A stretch of DNA of 6,395 nt, taken from Burkholderiales bacterium (GTDB lineage: Bacteria > Pseudomonadota > Gammaproteobacteria > Burkholderiales > UBA11063). The stretch is from the NCBI GenBank assembly GCA_020697025.1, contig JAJFBO010000067.1, positions 1 to 6,395 on the forward strand. The letters run 5' to 3'. The first letter of the stretch is position 1. Each line of letters starts with the position of its first letter. The notes under the pieces are model-generated. The model was given only the letters and a program-made list of their open reading frames with translations. It was not told the origin of the DNA and ran no database searches. Positions 1 to 6,232 of the stretch are shown here, one piece after another. The position numbers were made by a program, and so were the translations under genes.

Positions 1-3000
1 TTATTTTAATCTCCTGGGCAATCCAGTATGGAGCTGGTATTTTAGGAAATTTTATTAAAATACTTGTTCTGACATCTACTGTAGAAAAAATTTTAAACTT
101 ACCAAAATTACGTTTAATGGTATCACGTATCTGGGTAAAGCCAATTCCTGAGCCATTTTCTTTGCCCTCACTTACAGCAATATCATTTTCTATTTTTTCA
201 ATTAATTCTTTTGGCATACCCTTGCCATTGTCAGTTATAGTAATATTTACCCACTCAGCGTCAACATTTAAAATCAGATTAATTCTTCCAGCTGATTTAC
301 CCTCTATAGCTTCTACCGCATTATTTAGTAAATTTGATATCATACGTTTAAACTGGCTAGGTTCTATTTGAATAAAAGCAAAATCTGTATTCGGTAAAAA
401 GTCATGATTAAAATTTACAGAATTATATTCATATCTTTTTTCACTAAGAACTTCTAATATGGCTGCCGGGACTAACACTGGCTCGGCTATTTCATTTTCA
501 GCCGCTTCATTTTTATATTCTCTTAACATATTCTGTGCAATATCAGTTATACGCATTGAAGCCTGGCGCAGGGTAATACGCTCTTGTTCTGGAATTATAT
601 TACCTGATGCGTCAACTAATCCTCTGAGGCTTGCTAATGGTGAACGGATATCATGGACTACCTGACCTACGAATTTTCTAAATCTGTCTTGCTCTTCTAA
701 TACAGCTCTTTGTTTTTCATTTTCAAGTTTTTGTACTTCATTTTCAAGACGTAGGCGTTCTGCTTCTGCTATTTCTTTTTCTAACATGATTTGATTCATT
801 GTATTTTGTGCTTCCAATTTTTTATTTTCATGTTTCAATTGTTCTGCTTCTTTTTCAGCAGTTATTTCTACAGAGGTTCCTATAACTCCAAATATCTCAC
901 TATCATAATCACGCAATGGCGCCCTAATAGCTGTAAAATATTTATAACCACCTGTCGATACATCAATAATTTTATCTTCTTTTATAGAGGTTTTACCAGT
1001 TTTTATTACCTCATCAATATCTTTTTGAAGTGCGTCTGCAACTTCTTTATTTTTGTATAGTTCATATACTGTTTTGTTGATTATATTTTCTTTTTTTACT
1101 GCTCCAGTGGCTTTTAAAGTTCCTTCATTAACACTAATAAATTTACCATTAATATCCATTAAATAAAAAGCCGCCGGGGCCATCTGTGAAATGAAATCTA
1201 AATGCTTTAATATTTGTTCCCTATCCATCATTTTATTTATCCTTTTAAAAGACTGATCAATAATATCTGATAACATTTCACTAGTAATATCTGGCCAAAA
1301 AAAGTCAAGTCTTGTTAAAATTGCATTTGTTTTATACTGTCCAACTGGCATTCTAGCTAAATTATTTATACGAATCTCTTCATTTAACCACCCCTGATGT
1401 AACATAAATAACTCTAATTGCCTAGTATCAGTATTATTGTCTAAATGCTTTTGAATTATATCAATAAAATTATTAAATGGAGTAAGAATTACATTAACGT
1501 TTTTACATTTAGCAAATAATCTGTATAAATTACATATCTTAGGATTAAATACATGATATGTTTGATTAACAAGTGTACTTTGTTGAAATAAATTTATAAT
1601 TGCCTCTGCTACACAATCAACAGGAGAAATTTCTACTTCAGATAACTCTTTTGGTACTACTCCAAAATTTAATATTGTTTTTACCCGCTGAAAAAATGCA
1701 TTATCTTCTATATTTTTTTGATTTTTATAATTTTTAGAATTCATGGACAAATTACCAACTCGATATATGGAACTTTTTATCCCGTATTGACGGTAATTAA
1801 GAGCTTGTTGCTCTCCTTCATACTTAGTTTGTGTATAGTAAGTATAGAAATTTTTTTTATCTGTTATACTATGTTCTTCGGTAAATATATCACAATTAGC
1901 TAAATCAAGAGATTTTTCATTTGAAAGGTACTTTTTTGAATATTCACTACTGTCAGTAAATATTCCTATAGTCGATATATAGTGAAAATCTTTATATTTT
2001 GTTAGCTTACATAATTCTAGTATATTAATTGTTGATTGAACATTTGCTTGGTAAAACTGCGTATAATCACCATAATGCTTAACTAATGCAGCGCAATGGA
2101 TAATACTATCGATATTACATACTAATTCCTGATATTTTAATTCATTTAAGTTCAAATTATTTTTTGCAAGATCAGCCTTCCAGATTACTAATCTGTCATT
2201 ATAGCTATCAATATTTATATCAAAATAATATTTGAATTTATCATACACACGATTATAAACGCTTTTATTTGTGTTATTTGAACCTCGCACTAAAAGATAA
2301 ATATTATATTTTGTTTCTTTTAACAATTTATATAGAATATGACACCCTAGATATCCAGTAGCACCAGTTAATAATATCGTTGAAATCTTTTTCAGGTTTT
2401 TAGAAAAGCTAATATCAACTTCTAAATGAACAGAACTATTATCTTGAATATTATGAGCTTTAGTATAAAGCCTTTTAATTTGCTCAAGCTTATTAAATAA
2501 ATTACCTTTAGTATATTGAGCTTGATGAGAGATTTTAGCTGGGGTTCTTAATTTAAATATGTCATTAACAGAAATATTAAAATTCCGCTGCAGTTTAGTA
2601 ACTAAACGTATAACAGATATAGAGTTACCCCCTAACGCAAAAAAATCATGATTAGCACTGATACTTTCAGGTCGTAAACTTAATGTTTCAGCAAAAATTT
2701 TACAGATTTGAGCTTCTATCTGGTTTCGCGGAGTGATATGATTATCTCGAGGAAAAACACTATTATTAGATAAAAACTGTACATCTAGTTTTCCATTTTT
2801 ATTTATTGGAACTTTTTTTAAATATGATAATATTTGTGGCCTCATATATTCAGGTAATTCAGCATTTAAGAAATTCATAATAGCTGATTCATCTAACTTA
2901 TGTTTAGCAATATAATAAGCTACTATACACTTATTTTCTAGATTTACTAATGCTATAGCTTTCTGAATTTGAGGATATTTTAGTAACTTTGATTCAATTT

Positions 3001-5653
3001 CACTTAATTCAATTCTATAGCCACGTACTTTAATTTGTGAGTCATTTCGTCCTATATATTCAATATTACCATCTGGCAAAAGTCGTACAAAGTCACCCGT
3101 TTTATAAATTTTATTAAGAAAGGCTGGATTTTTTAACTTAACGTAAAATGGGTTATCCAAAAACCGTTTATGAGTGAGTTGTAATTTTTTAAGATAGCCA
3201 CGTGCTACCCCGGCCCCGCCGACATATAATTCACCGATGCCACCTAAAGGTACTGGAGATAAATTATTGTCCAATATATATCCTAATCTATTTACTATGG
3301 GTTTACCTATTGGTACCGTACTAGGATTTAGCAAACTATGTTTTGTTATTCTAAAAACACAACTAAATGTAGTATTTTCAGTTGGACCATAACCATTTAT
3401 TAAACATTTCGGACAATCTTTCGAATTGACAATTTTGTTTATTAAATTAAAATTTAGAGCTTCACCACCAATTAATAAATATTTTAAATTTTTAAATAGC
3501 CCATTGTCTTGAATATACAACTCATCAAATAAAGTTTTTGTTAACCATAAAATTGAAATATTATATTTGAAAAACAATTGCTTAAAAGTAGTTAAATCAG
3601 ATAATAACTGTATAACATTTCTTGGAAAATATAAACTGGCTCCATGTAATAATGCTCCCCAGATTTCAAAAACAGACGCGTCAAAAGACGTATCTGATAA
3701 CTGTGCTATACAATCAGTTGTAATAATATCAATATAGCTGACCTTATATACTAAAGATACAACATTTTTATGTTCAACCATAACTCCATTAGGTACTCCT
3801 GTAGTACCAGAAGTATACATTATGTATGCTAAATCGTTACTAAGATTAACTTTTACAGGGTTAGTTATTGAATATTTAACCAATTTATTCTTTAATCCTT
3901 CACTATCTATTACTAAAATATTTTTACCATCAGTGTTTTTATAATAGTTAATAAATCGATTATGATAAGATGCATTAGTTATAATAACTTTATTAGATAT
4001 ATCCTCTAAAATATGTATTATATGCTTGTCTGGATAGTCTATATTTAACGGTACATAAGCGCCTCCTGCTTTAAGAACTGCTAATATAGAAATTAATTGG
4101 TATTCATTTCTCTCCAAGCATAATGCAATTAAATCATCCCCTTTAATCTGATACTTTTCCCTCAGGTAATGAGCTAATTGATTTGCTTTTTGATTTAATT
4201 CTCTATAAGTTAGCTTTTTATCTTCAAATACCACCGCAATATTATCTGGGGTTCTAGCTACTTGCTCCTCAAATAATTGATGAATAGTCTTGTCATGTGG
4301 ATAATCTTTCTCAGTTTTATTCCAATCATATACTATTTGTTGATATTCTTCAGGAAAAAGAACCTGATACTTTGAAATTAAAGTATTTTCCTCACCACTG
4401 GCCAAGTTCCGTAAAACATCAATAAACAGTTTTTGATAATGTCTGACAAAATTCTGCAATATTGCTTCATCAGTCTCTAAACTATTATACCGTACTCTAA
4501 AACCTAGCTCTTGCTCATTACTCTCATACTCAAAACATAATTTACAATATAAATCAATATTAAAATCTTTATTTATAGATAATGTTTTAGCTTTTTTAAA
4601 ATTAAACAGCGTATCTTTTAAATTGGTTTTTGCAAACATTACATCTAATATGTCTGTATGCGTAGAACCTATAATTTGATCTATCGGCAATTTACTGTAA
4701 TCAAATTTCCCTGATTTAAGTTGTTTTATAAGATCTTTAATAGCCTTAAATAATTTAGAAACTGTAATATCCTTACTAAAGATAAAGGGTATTATATTAG
4801 TATTGATTTTAGAACCATAGACAAATTCAGTACCGCCTTCTATAGCTACAGGATAGCTAATAGCAAATTTATCTTGGCTAGTATACTTATATAATAAAAT
4901 TGCAAAAATACATTGACTATAATTATATTCAGTAATAGTATATTTGGCTAAAATATCAGTTAATTGTGGAATATCCACTCTATTAAACCTAAACCGTAAT
5001 TCTTTTATAGGATTATTATCTCCTACTGGTTTGCTAACCATGCATGGCTTTAAAAACCTTAAATCCACGGCTTCAACTTCAGCTAGCCTGGATTCCCAAA
5101 AATCAGAATAATTTTTAGTATTTGGTTTTAACTGTTTTTCTAAATTTTTTGTATTTGTAATGAGTAACTTTACTTGTTCTTCTAAACTGACTTTGGAGGC
5201 ATATCTTTTAGAATTATAATAATTGGACATTGTATATATAAATGAATTAAACCCGTTACCATCAATCACTAAATGATGCGCTACTGTAATAAATCTATAA
5301 CTGTCATCTGCTTCTTTGAATATGGCAAATTTGTATAATGGTTCCGAGGTTAAATTAAAAGGGCTTGACACATATTCAAAAATCTGATTAATTGTATAAC
5401 CATCATTAAAAACGTCTAACTGTTTTATATATGAATTTTCTACCCAATAAGCTTCATCGTCTTTTTCAAGAATATGGCTATTAAATATGAGGTGCTCTGG
5501 TATGAATTTACCTAATGCCGCTTTTAGACGTTCCACATCTAATGTGCTGGATATAGTTTGATCAAATACAATATTGTATTTACTACTTTTAGGATCTAAT
5601 TTCCATTCATTATAGAATATTTTATGATATGGCGATAATTTGACTTTGTACAT
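1..5653 (-). CDS. NRPS (C-A-T-R) fused to PAS sensor histidine kinase, 3' end outside window
   Basis: One uninterrupted frame of 1884 codons. Domains in order: condensation (about 1-440), adenylation (456-960), thiolation (975-1045), thioester reductase (1090-1465), PAS (1480-1600), coiled coil (1600-1660), HisKA (1661-1725) and HATPase_c (1755-1875). The start is fixed by an in-frame TAA six codons upstream (5669-5671) with no other start codon between. No clear Shine-Dalgarno precedes this ATG. The synthetase half should load an amino acid, condense it with a donor and release the product by NAD(P)H-dependent reduction; the other half should autophosphorylate on histidine. No signal peptide or membrane segment is visible, so the protein is probably cytoplasmic. 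The ATPase domain is nearly complete at the window edge, and the frame is still open, so a tail or receiver-like domain may follow. Single modules with a terminal reductase are well known; a kinase on the same chain is one I do not recognise. A missed stop or a sequencing indel at the junction is the main alternative. Confidence 0.93.
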   Translation of the reverse strand, partial: MYKVKLSPYHKIFYNEWKLDPKSSKYNIVFDQTISSTLDVERLKAALGKFIPEHLIFNSHILEKDDEAYWVENSYIKQLDVFNDGYTINQIFEYVSSPFNLTSEPLYKFAIFKEADDSYRFITVAHHLVIDGNGFNSFIYTMSNYYNSKRYASKVSLEEQVKLLITNTKNLEKQLKPNTKNYSDFWESRLAEVEAVDLRFLKPCMVSKPVGDNNPIKELRFRFNRVDIPQLTDILAKYTITEYNYSQCIFAILLYKYTSQDKFAISYPVAIEGGTEFVYGSKINTNIIPFIFSKDITVSKLFKAIKDLIKQLKSGKFDYSKLPIDQIIGSTHTDILDVMFAKTNLKDTLFNFKKAKTLSINKDFNIDLYCKLCFEYESNEQELGFRVRYNSLETDEAILQNFVRHYQKLFIDVLRNLASGEENTLISKYQVLFPEEYQQIVYDWNKTEKDYPHDKTIHQLFEEQVARTPDNIAVVFEDKKLTYRELNQKANQLAHYLREKYQIKGDDLIALCLERNEYQLISILAVLKAGGAYVPLNIDYPDKHIIHILEDISNKVIITNASYHNRFINYYKNTDGKNILVIDSEGLKNKLVKYSITNPVKVNLSNDLAYIMYTSGTTGVPNGVMVEHKNVVSLVYKVSYIDIITTDCIAQLSDTSFDASVFEIWGALLHGASLYFPRNVIQLLSDLTTFKQLFFKYNISILWLTKTLFDELYIQDNGLFKNLKYLLIGGEALNFNLINKIVNSKDCPKCLINGYGPTENTTFSCVFRITKHSLLNPSTVPIGKPIVNRLGYILDNNLSPVPLGGIGELYVGGAGVARGYLKKLQLTHKRFLDNPFYVKLKNPAFLNKIYKTGDFVRLLPDGNIEYIGRNDSQIKVRGYRIELSEIESKLLKYPQIQKAIALVNLENKCIVAYYIAKHKLDESAIMNFLNAELPEYMRPQILSYLKKVPINKNGKLDVQFLSNNSVFPRDNHITPRNQIEAQICKIFAETLSLRPESISANHDFFALGGNSISVIRLVTKLQRNFNISVNDIFKLRTPAKISHQAQYTKGNLFNKLEQIKRLYTKAHNIQDNSSVHLEVDISFSKNLKKISTILLTGATGYLGCHILYKLLKETKYNIYLLVRGSNNTNKSVYNRVYDKFKYYFDINIDSYNDRLVIWKADLAKNNLNLNELKYQELVCNIDSIIHCAALVKHYGDYTQFYQANVQSTINILELCKLTKYKDFHYISTIGIFTDSSEYSKKYLSNEKSLDLANCDIFTEEHSITDKKNFYTYYTQTKYEGEQQALNYRQYGIKSSIYRVGNLSMNSKNYKNQKNIEDNAFFQRVKTILNFGVVPKELSEVEISPVDCVAEAIINLFQQSTLVNQTYHVFNPKICNLYRLFAKCKNVNVILTPFNNFIDIIQKHLDNNTDTRQLELFMLHQGWLNEEIRINNLARMPVGQYKTNAILTRLDFFWPDITSEMLSDIIDQSFKRINKMMDREQILKHLDFISQMAPAAFYLMDINGKFISVNEGTLKATGAVKKENIINKTVYELYKNKEVADALQKDIDEVIKTGKTSIKEDKIIDVSTGGYKYFTAIRAPLRDYDSEIFGVIGTSVEITAEKEAEQLKHENKKLEAQNTMNQIMLEKEIAEAERLRLENEVQKLENEKQRAVLEEQDRFRKFVGQVVHDIRSPLASLRGLVDASGNIIPEQERITLRQASMRITDIAQNMLREYKNEAAENEIAEPVLVPAAILEVLSEKRYEYNSVNFNHDFLPNTDFAFIQIEPSQFKRMISNLLNNAVEAIEGKSAGRINLILNVDAEWVNITITDNGKGMPKELIEKIENDIAVSEGKENGSGIGFTQIRDTIKRNFGKFKIFSTVDVRTSILIKFPKIPAPYWIAQEIKI
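29..391 (-). other. HATPase_c catalytic ATP-binding domain
   Basis: Residues about 1755-1875. The N-box is SNLLNNAVEAIEG with the Mg-binding Asn at 1778, the G1 box is TDNGKGMP with Asp1808, and the G2 box is GSGIG at 1834-1838. All residues needed for ATP binding are present, so the kinase should be active. The visible chain ends with FPKIPAPYWIAQEIKI beyond the last strand. This extension suggests further sequence, perhaps a receiver-like domain, past the window edge (inference). Confidence 0.92.
479..673 (-). other. HisKA dimerisation and phosphoacceptor domain
   Basis: Residues about 1661-1725. The H-box reads VVHDIRSPLASLRGL, with His1667 the expected autophosphorylation site. The second helix follows (RITLRQASMRITDIAQNML). 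The domain should form a four-helix bundle in the dimer and donate phosphate to a response regulator, which is not present in the window. Confidence 0.9.
674..856 (-). other. Coiled-coil signalling linker
   Basis: Residues about 1600-1660, very rich in Glu, Lys, Gln, Leu and Arg, with heptad-like leucine spacing (EQLKHENKKLEAQN and later RLRLENEVQKLENEKQR). It joins PAS to the HisKA helix and should form a parallel dimer that passes the PAS signal to the kinase. If it dimerises in the full-length protein, two NRPS modules would be held together. Confidence 0.75.
854..1216 (-). other. PAS sensor domain
   Basis: Residues about 1480-1600. The segment APAAFYLMDINGKFISVNEG is a typical PAS opening, and the domain ends with the usual strand pair IRAPLRDYDSEIFGVIGTSVEIT that leads into a helical linker. 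PAS domains bind small ligands or cofactors or mediate dimer signalling. I cannot tell the ligand from the sequence. The lack of a membrane anchor argues for a cytoplasmic cue, which could include the product or an intermediate of the attached synthetase (speculation). Confidence 0.8.
1229..1246 (-). promoter_or_regulatory. Internal ribosome binding site and possible second start at the NRPS-kinase junction
   Basis: On the minus strand AAAAGGA (1246-1240) lies 8 bases before ATG (1231-1229), which is followed at once by a second in-frame ATG (1228-1226). This is a much better translation signal than that at the annotated start of the gene. It falls exactly between the end of the reductase and the first PAS residues (MMDREQILKHLDF), where a free-standing kinase would begin. 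I infer that a separate kinase of at least 410 residues may be produced, or was produced before fusion. In an AT-rich purine-rich stretch such a match can occur by chance. Confidence 0.5.
1259..2386 (-). other. Thioester reductase (R) domain
   Basis: Residues about 1090-1465, the usual length for the family. It starts with a Rossmann dinucleotide motif, TGATGYLG at 1096-1103. The catalytic set of the extended short-chain dehydrogenase fold is visible as Ser1227/Thr1228 in HYISTIG and Tyr1273-x-x-x-Lys1277 in YYTQTKYEGE. A later segment, EISPVDCVAEAI, is typical of terminal NRPS reductases. The domain should release the carrier-bound product with NAD(P)H as an aldehyde, or after a second reduction as an alcohol, in place of the thioesterase found in many synthetases. 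Its end is followed directly by the kinase half, although such reductases usually end the protein. Confidence 0.9.
2519..2731 (-). other. Thiolation (peptidyl carrier, T) domain
   Basis: Residues about 975-1045. The signature DFFALGGNSISVIRLV is intact, and Ser1011 in LGGNS is the expected site for the 4'-phosphopantetheine arm. The domain holds the activated amino acid as a thioester between the A and C active sites and then presents it to the reductase. It depends on a phosphopantetheinyl transferase, which is not encoded in the window. Confidence 0.92.
2774..4288 (-). other. Adenylation (A) domain, predicted valine-activating
   Basis: Residues about 456-960. Core motifs are visible in order: LTYRELN (A1), LKAGGAYVPLN (A2), YTSGTTGVPNG (A3, TSGTTG at 614-619), FDASVFEIW (A4), NGYGPTE (A5), GELYVGGAGVARGYL (A6), YKTGD (A7), GRNDSQIKVRGYRIE (A8), and NKNGKLD (A10) with the catalytic Lys at 955. 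Aligning by hand to GrsA gives the pocket residues D658, A659, F662, W703, L727, G729, G754, T762, F763, K955. This code differs from the classical valine code D-A-F-W-I-G-G-T-F-K only by Leu for Ile, so valine is the best guess, with a similar branched aliphatic residue possible. In A3 the usual Lys of the PKG segment is Asn (622). The domain should use ATP to make an aminoacyl-AMP and pass the residue to Ser1011 of the next domain. Confidence 0.9.
4334..5653 (-). other. Condensation (C) domain of the NRPS
   Basis: Residues about 1-440. The catalytic motif reads HHLVIDG at residues 126-132, a full match to HHxxxDG, with the second His (127) expected to act in amide bond formation. The position, about 125 residues into the domain, is normal for the family. 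The protein begins directly with this domain (MYKVKLSPYHKIF), so there is no loading module on the same chain. The acyl or peptidyl donor must come from elsewhere: another carrier protein, an acyl-CoA or an acyl-ACP. I cannot assign the subtype (starter, LCL or DCL) by eye. Confidence 0.9.
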
Positions 5654-5684
5654 ACTTTGATAACCAAATTAAAAAAGTCAGATA

Positions 5685-5798
5685 TCAGGCGTCGTTAATC
5701 CTTTGCTCAAATTGCTCCGGTGTTACCAAAGCCCAAATTGGGCAAAAAACCAATTCTGAATACCTAAAGATTATATTAAAAACCTTGCTGGCTGGCAT
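5685..5798 (-). CDS. Small ORF or repeat-derived remnant, 37 residues, unknown function
   Basis: ATG at 5798-5796 and TGA at 5687-5685, ending 31 bases before the synthetase start. The peptide begins MPASKVFNIIFRYSEL and ends LVTPEQFEQRINDA. The C-terminal part has the composition of real protein, and the DNA is locally much richer in G+C (25 of 60 bases in the line 5701-5760) than the DNA farther right (11 of 60 at 5881-5940). There is no Shine-Dalgarno, and a stop codon lies two codons upstream in frame. I do not recognise the peptide. It could be a leader peptide, a fragment of a lost gene, or part of a dispersed short repeat of the kind that is common in intracellular proteobacteria. The overlap with a candidate promoter makes translation from this ATG doubtful. 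Confidence 0.3.
   Translation of the reverse strand: MPASKVFNIIFRYSELVFCPIWALVTPEQFEQRINDA
5731..5743. repeat. Perfect palindrome in the NRPS leader region
   Basis: GCCCAA-A-TTGGGC is a perfect dyad with six-base arms. On the minus strand it is preceded by a run of six T residues. It lies between the candidate promoter and the start codon. It could be an operator for a dimeric regulator, or form a short GCCC/GGGC hairpin with a five-base loop in the RNA. No regulator can be named. Confidence 0.4.
5770..5798 (-). promoter_or_regulatory. Candidate sigma70-type promoter for the NRPS-kinase gene
   Basis: A perfect -10 box TATAAT lies at 5775-5770. Seventeen bases upstream is ATGCCA (5798-5793), which matches TTGACA at 4 of 6 positions. 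Transcription would start near 5763 and give a leader of about 110 bases. It is the best-scoring candidate I found upstream of 5653; other TATAAT matches (5918-5913, 5859-5854, 5983-5978) have poorer -35 boxes. AT-rich DNA gives chance -10 matches, so this stays tentative. Confidence 0.35.
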
Positions 5799-5814
5799 GG
5801 TTTAGCATAGCAGC
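5791..5814. repeat. Imperfect hairpin at the edge of the G+C-richer patch
   Basis: GCTGGCATG (5791-5799) and CATAGCAGC (5806-5814) pair at seven of nine positions across a six-base loop. It overlaps the start of the small ORF and the candidate -35 box, and marks the point where the base composition changes to very AT-rich. It may be the end of a short repeat element. Confidence 0.3.
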
Positions 5815-5859
5815 CCGAATTTTAACGCAAAAGCTGCATTACAAAAAAATTTAATTATA

Positions 5860-5911
5860 CAAAGTCAAAATAATATTATTTATCAATATACGTTAAATAA
5901 TAACGACTTTG
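5860..5911. repeat. Cluster of nested dyad symmetries
   Basis: The outer arms CAAAGTC (5860-5866) and GACTTTG (5905-5911) are perfect inverted copies. Inside lie a 12-base perfect palindrome AATAATATTATT (5869-5880) and a hairpin CGTTA-AATAA-TAACG (5891-5905). The density of symmetry is more than the eye expects even in AT-rich DNA and could be a regulator-binding or structured region. No known site is matched. Confidence 0.35.
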
Positions 5912-5953
5912 CATTATAAATTTTTTAGTTTGATTATCTAAGTTGAGAATTTA

Positions 5954-5986
5954 GATATAAGTGATGGATTAATTAATAATTATATC
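5954..5986. repeat. Inverted repeat with 7-base arms
   Basis: GATATAA (5954-5960) is repeated inversely as TTATATC (5980-5986) with a 19-base AT-rich loop. An alternative register pairs GTGAT with ATCAC next to it. No T-run follows, so it is not a clear terminator. Confidence 0.3.
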
Positions 5987-6002
5987 ACCTTGTCAAATAC
6001 TA

Positions 6003-6018
6003 CAAAAAATATTTTTTG
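6003..6018. repeat. 16-base perfect palindrome CAAAAAATATTTTTTG
   Basis: The A6-TA-T6 core with C and G caps is perfectly self-complementary. In double-stranded form such tracts are intrinsically bent and often serve as sites for nucleoid proteins. The lack of a loop makes an RNA hairpin poor. Confidence 0.4.
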
Positions 6019-6125
6019 CAGTCTTTCACAAGCTTTGATTTTACTATATTTTAATCTTTCTAAAAATTTACCCCTAAAATTAGCAGTTTAATTTATTTTT
6101 TAAATATGGTTAAATCTCTCCCTGA

Positions 6126-6156
6126 ACGGTAGCTTTTAACATGCAACTTTTACCGT
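6126..6156. repeat. Short inverted repeat next to the large dyad
   Basis: ACGGTA (6126-6131) and TACCGT (6151-6156) are inverted copies with a 19-base loop. The right arm overlaps the first bases of the larger inverted repeat that begins at 6155, so the two structures are mutually exclusive. Confidence 0.35.
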
Positions 6157-6232
6157 GAAGGCTTTTATTATAAAATAATCCACCACGATATTTTATAAAC
6201 CCCTTAAATTAAGTGGTAAAAAAAGCCTTCAC
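6155..6232. repeat. Large inverted repeat with a nested hairpin, possible miniature element
   Basis: The outer arms GTGAAGGCTTTT (6155-6166) and AAAAGCCTTCAC (6221-6232) are perfect 12-base inverted copies 54 bases apart. In the loop a second pair, TTATAAAAT (6168-6176) and ATTTTATAA (6190-6198), is also perfect, followed by a third dyad CTTAAATTAAG (6203-6213). The whole could fold into a branched structure. Its T-runs lie inside the loop and none follows the outer stem on either strand, so it is not a standard Rho-independent terminator. A palindromic repeat or a miniature inverted-repeat element is more likely. No flanking target-site duplication is obvious. Confidence 0.5.

Noticed and set aside
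117..371. Plus-strand ORF of 84 codons
   Set aside because: It lies wholly antisense to the histidine kinase ATPase domain, whose N, G1 and G2 boxes are intact on the minus strand. The product is low-complexity Ser/Ile/Phe-rich.
459..665. Plus-strand ORF of 68 codons
   Set aside because: Antisense to the HisKA domain including the H-box; no protein-like motifs.
791..1060. Plus-strand ORF of 89 codons rich in Phe, Ile and Tyr that looks like a membrane protein
   Set aside because: It is the antisense of the Lys- and Glu-rich coiled coil and PAS domain, which gives Phe- and Leu-rich shadows.
1718..1903. Plus-strand ORF of 61 codons with hydrophobic stretches
   Set aside because: Antisense to the reductase domain around the catalytic Tyr-x-x-x-Lys; no ribosome binding site.
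6155..6232. Rho-independent terminator
   Set aside because: The stem arms are 54 bases apart and no T-run follows the stem on either strand.
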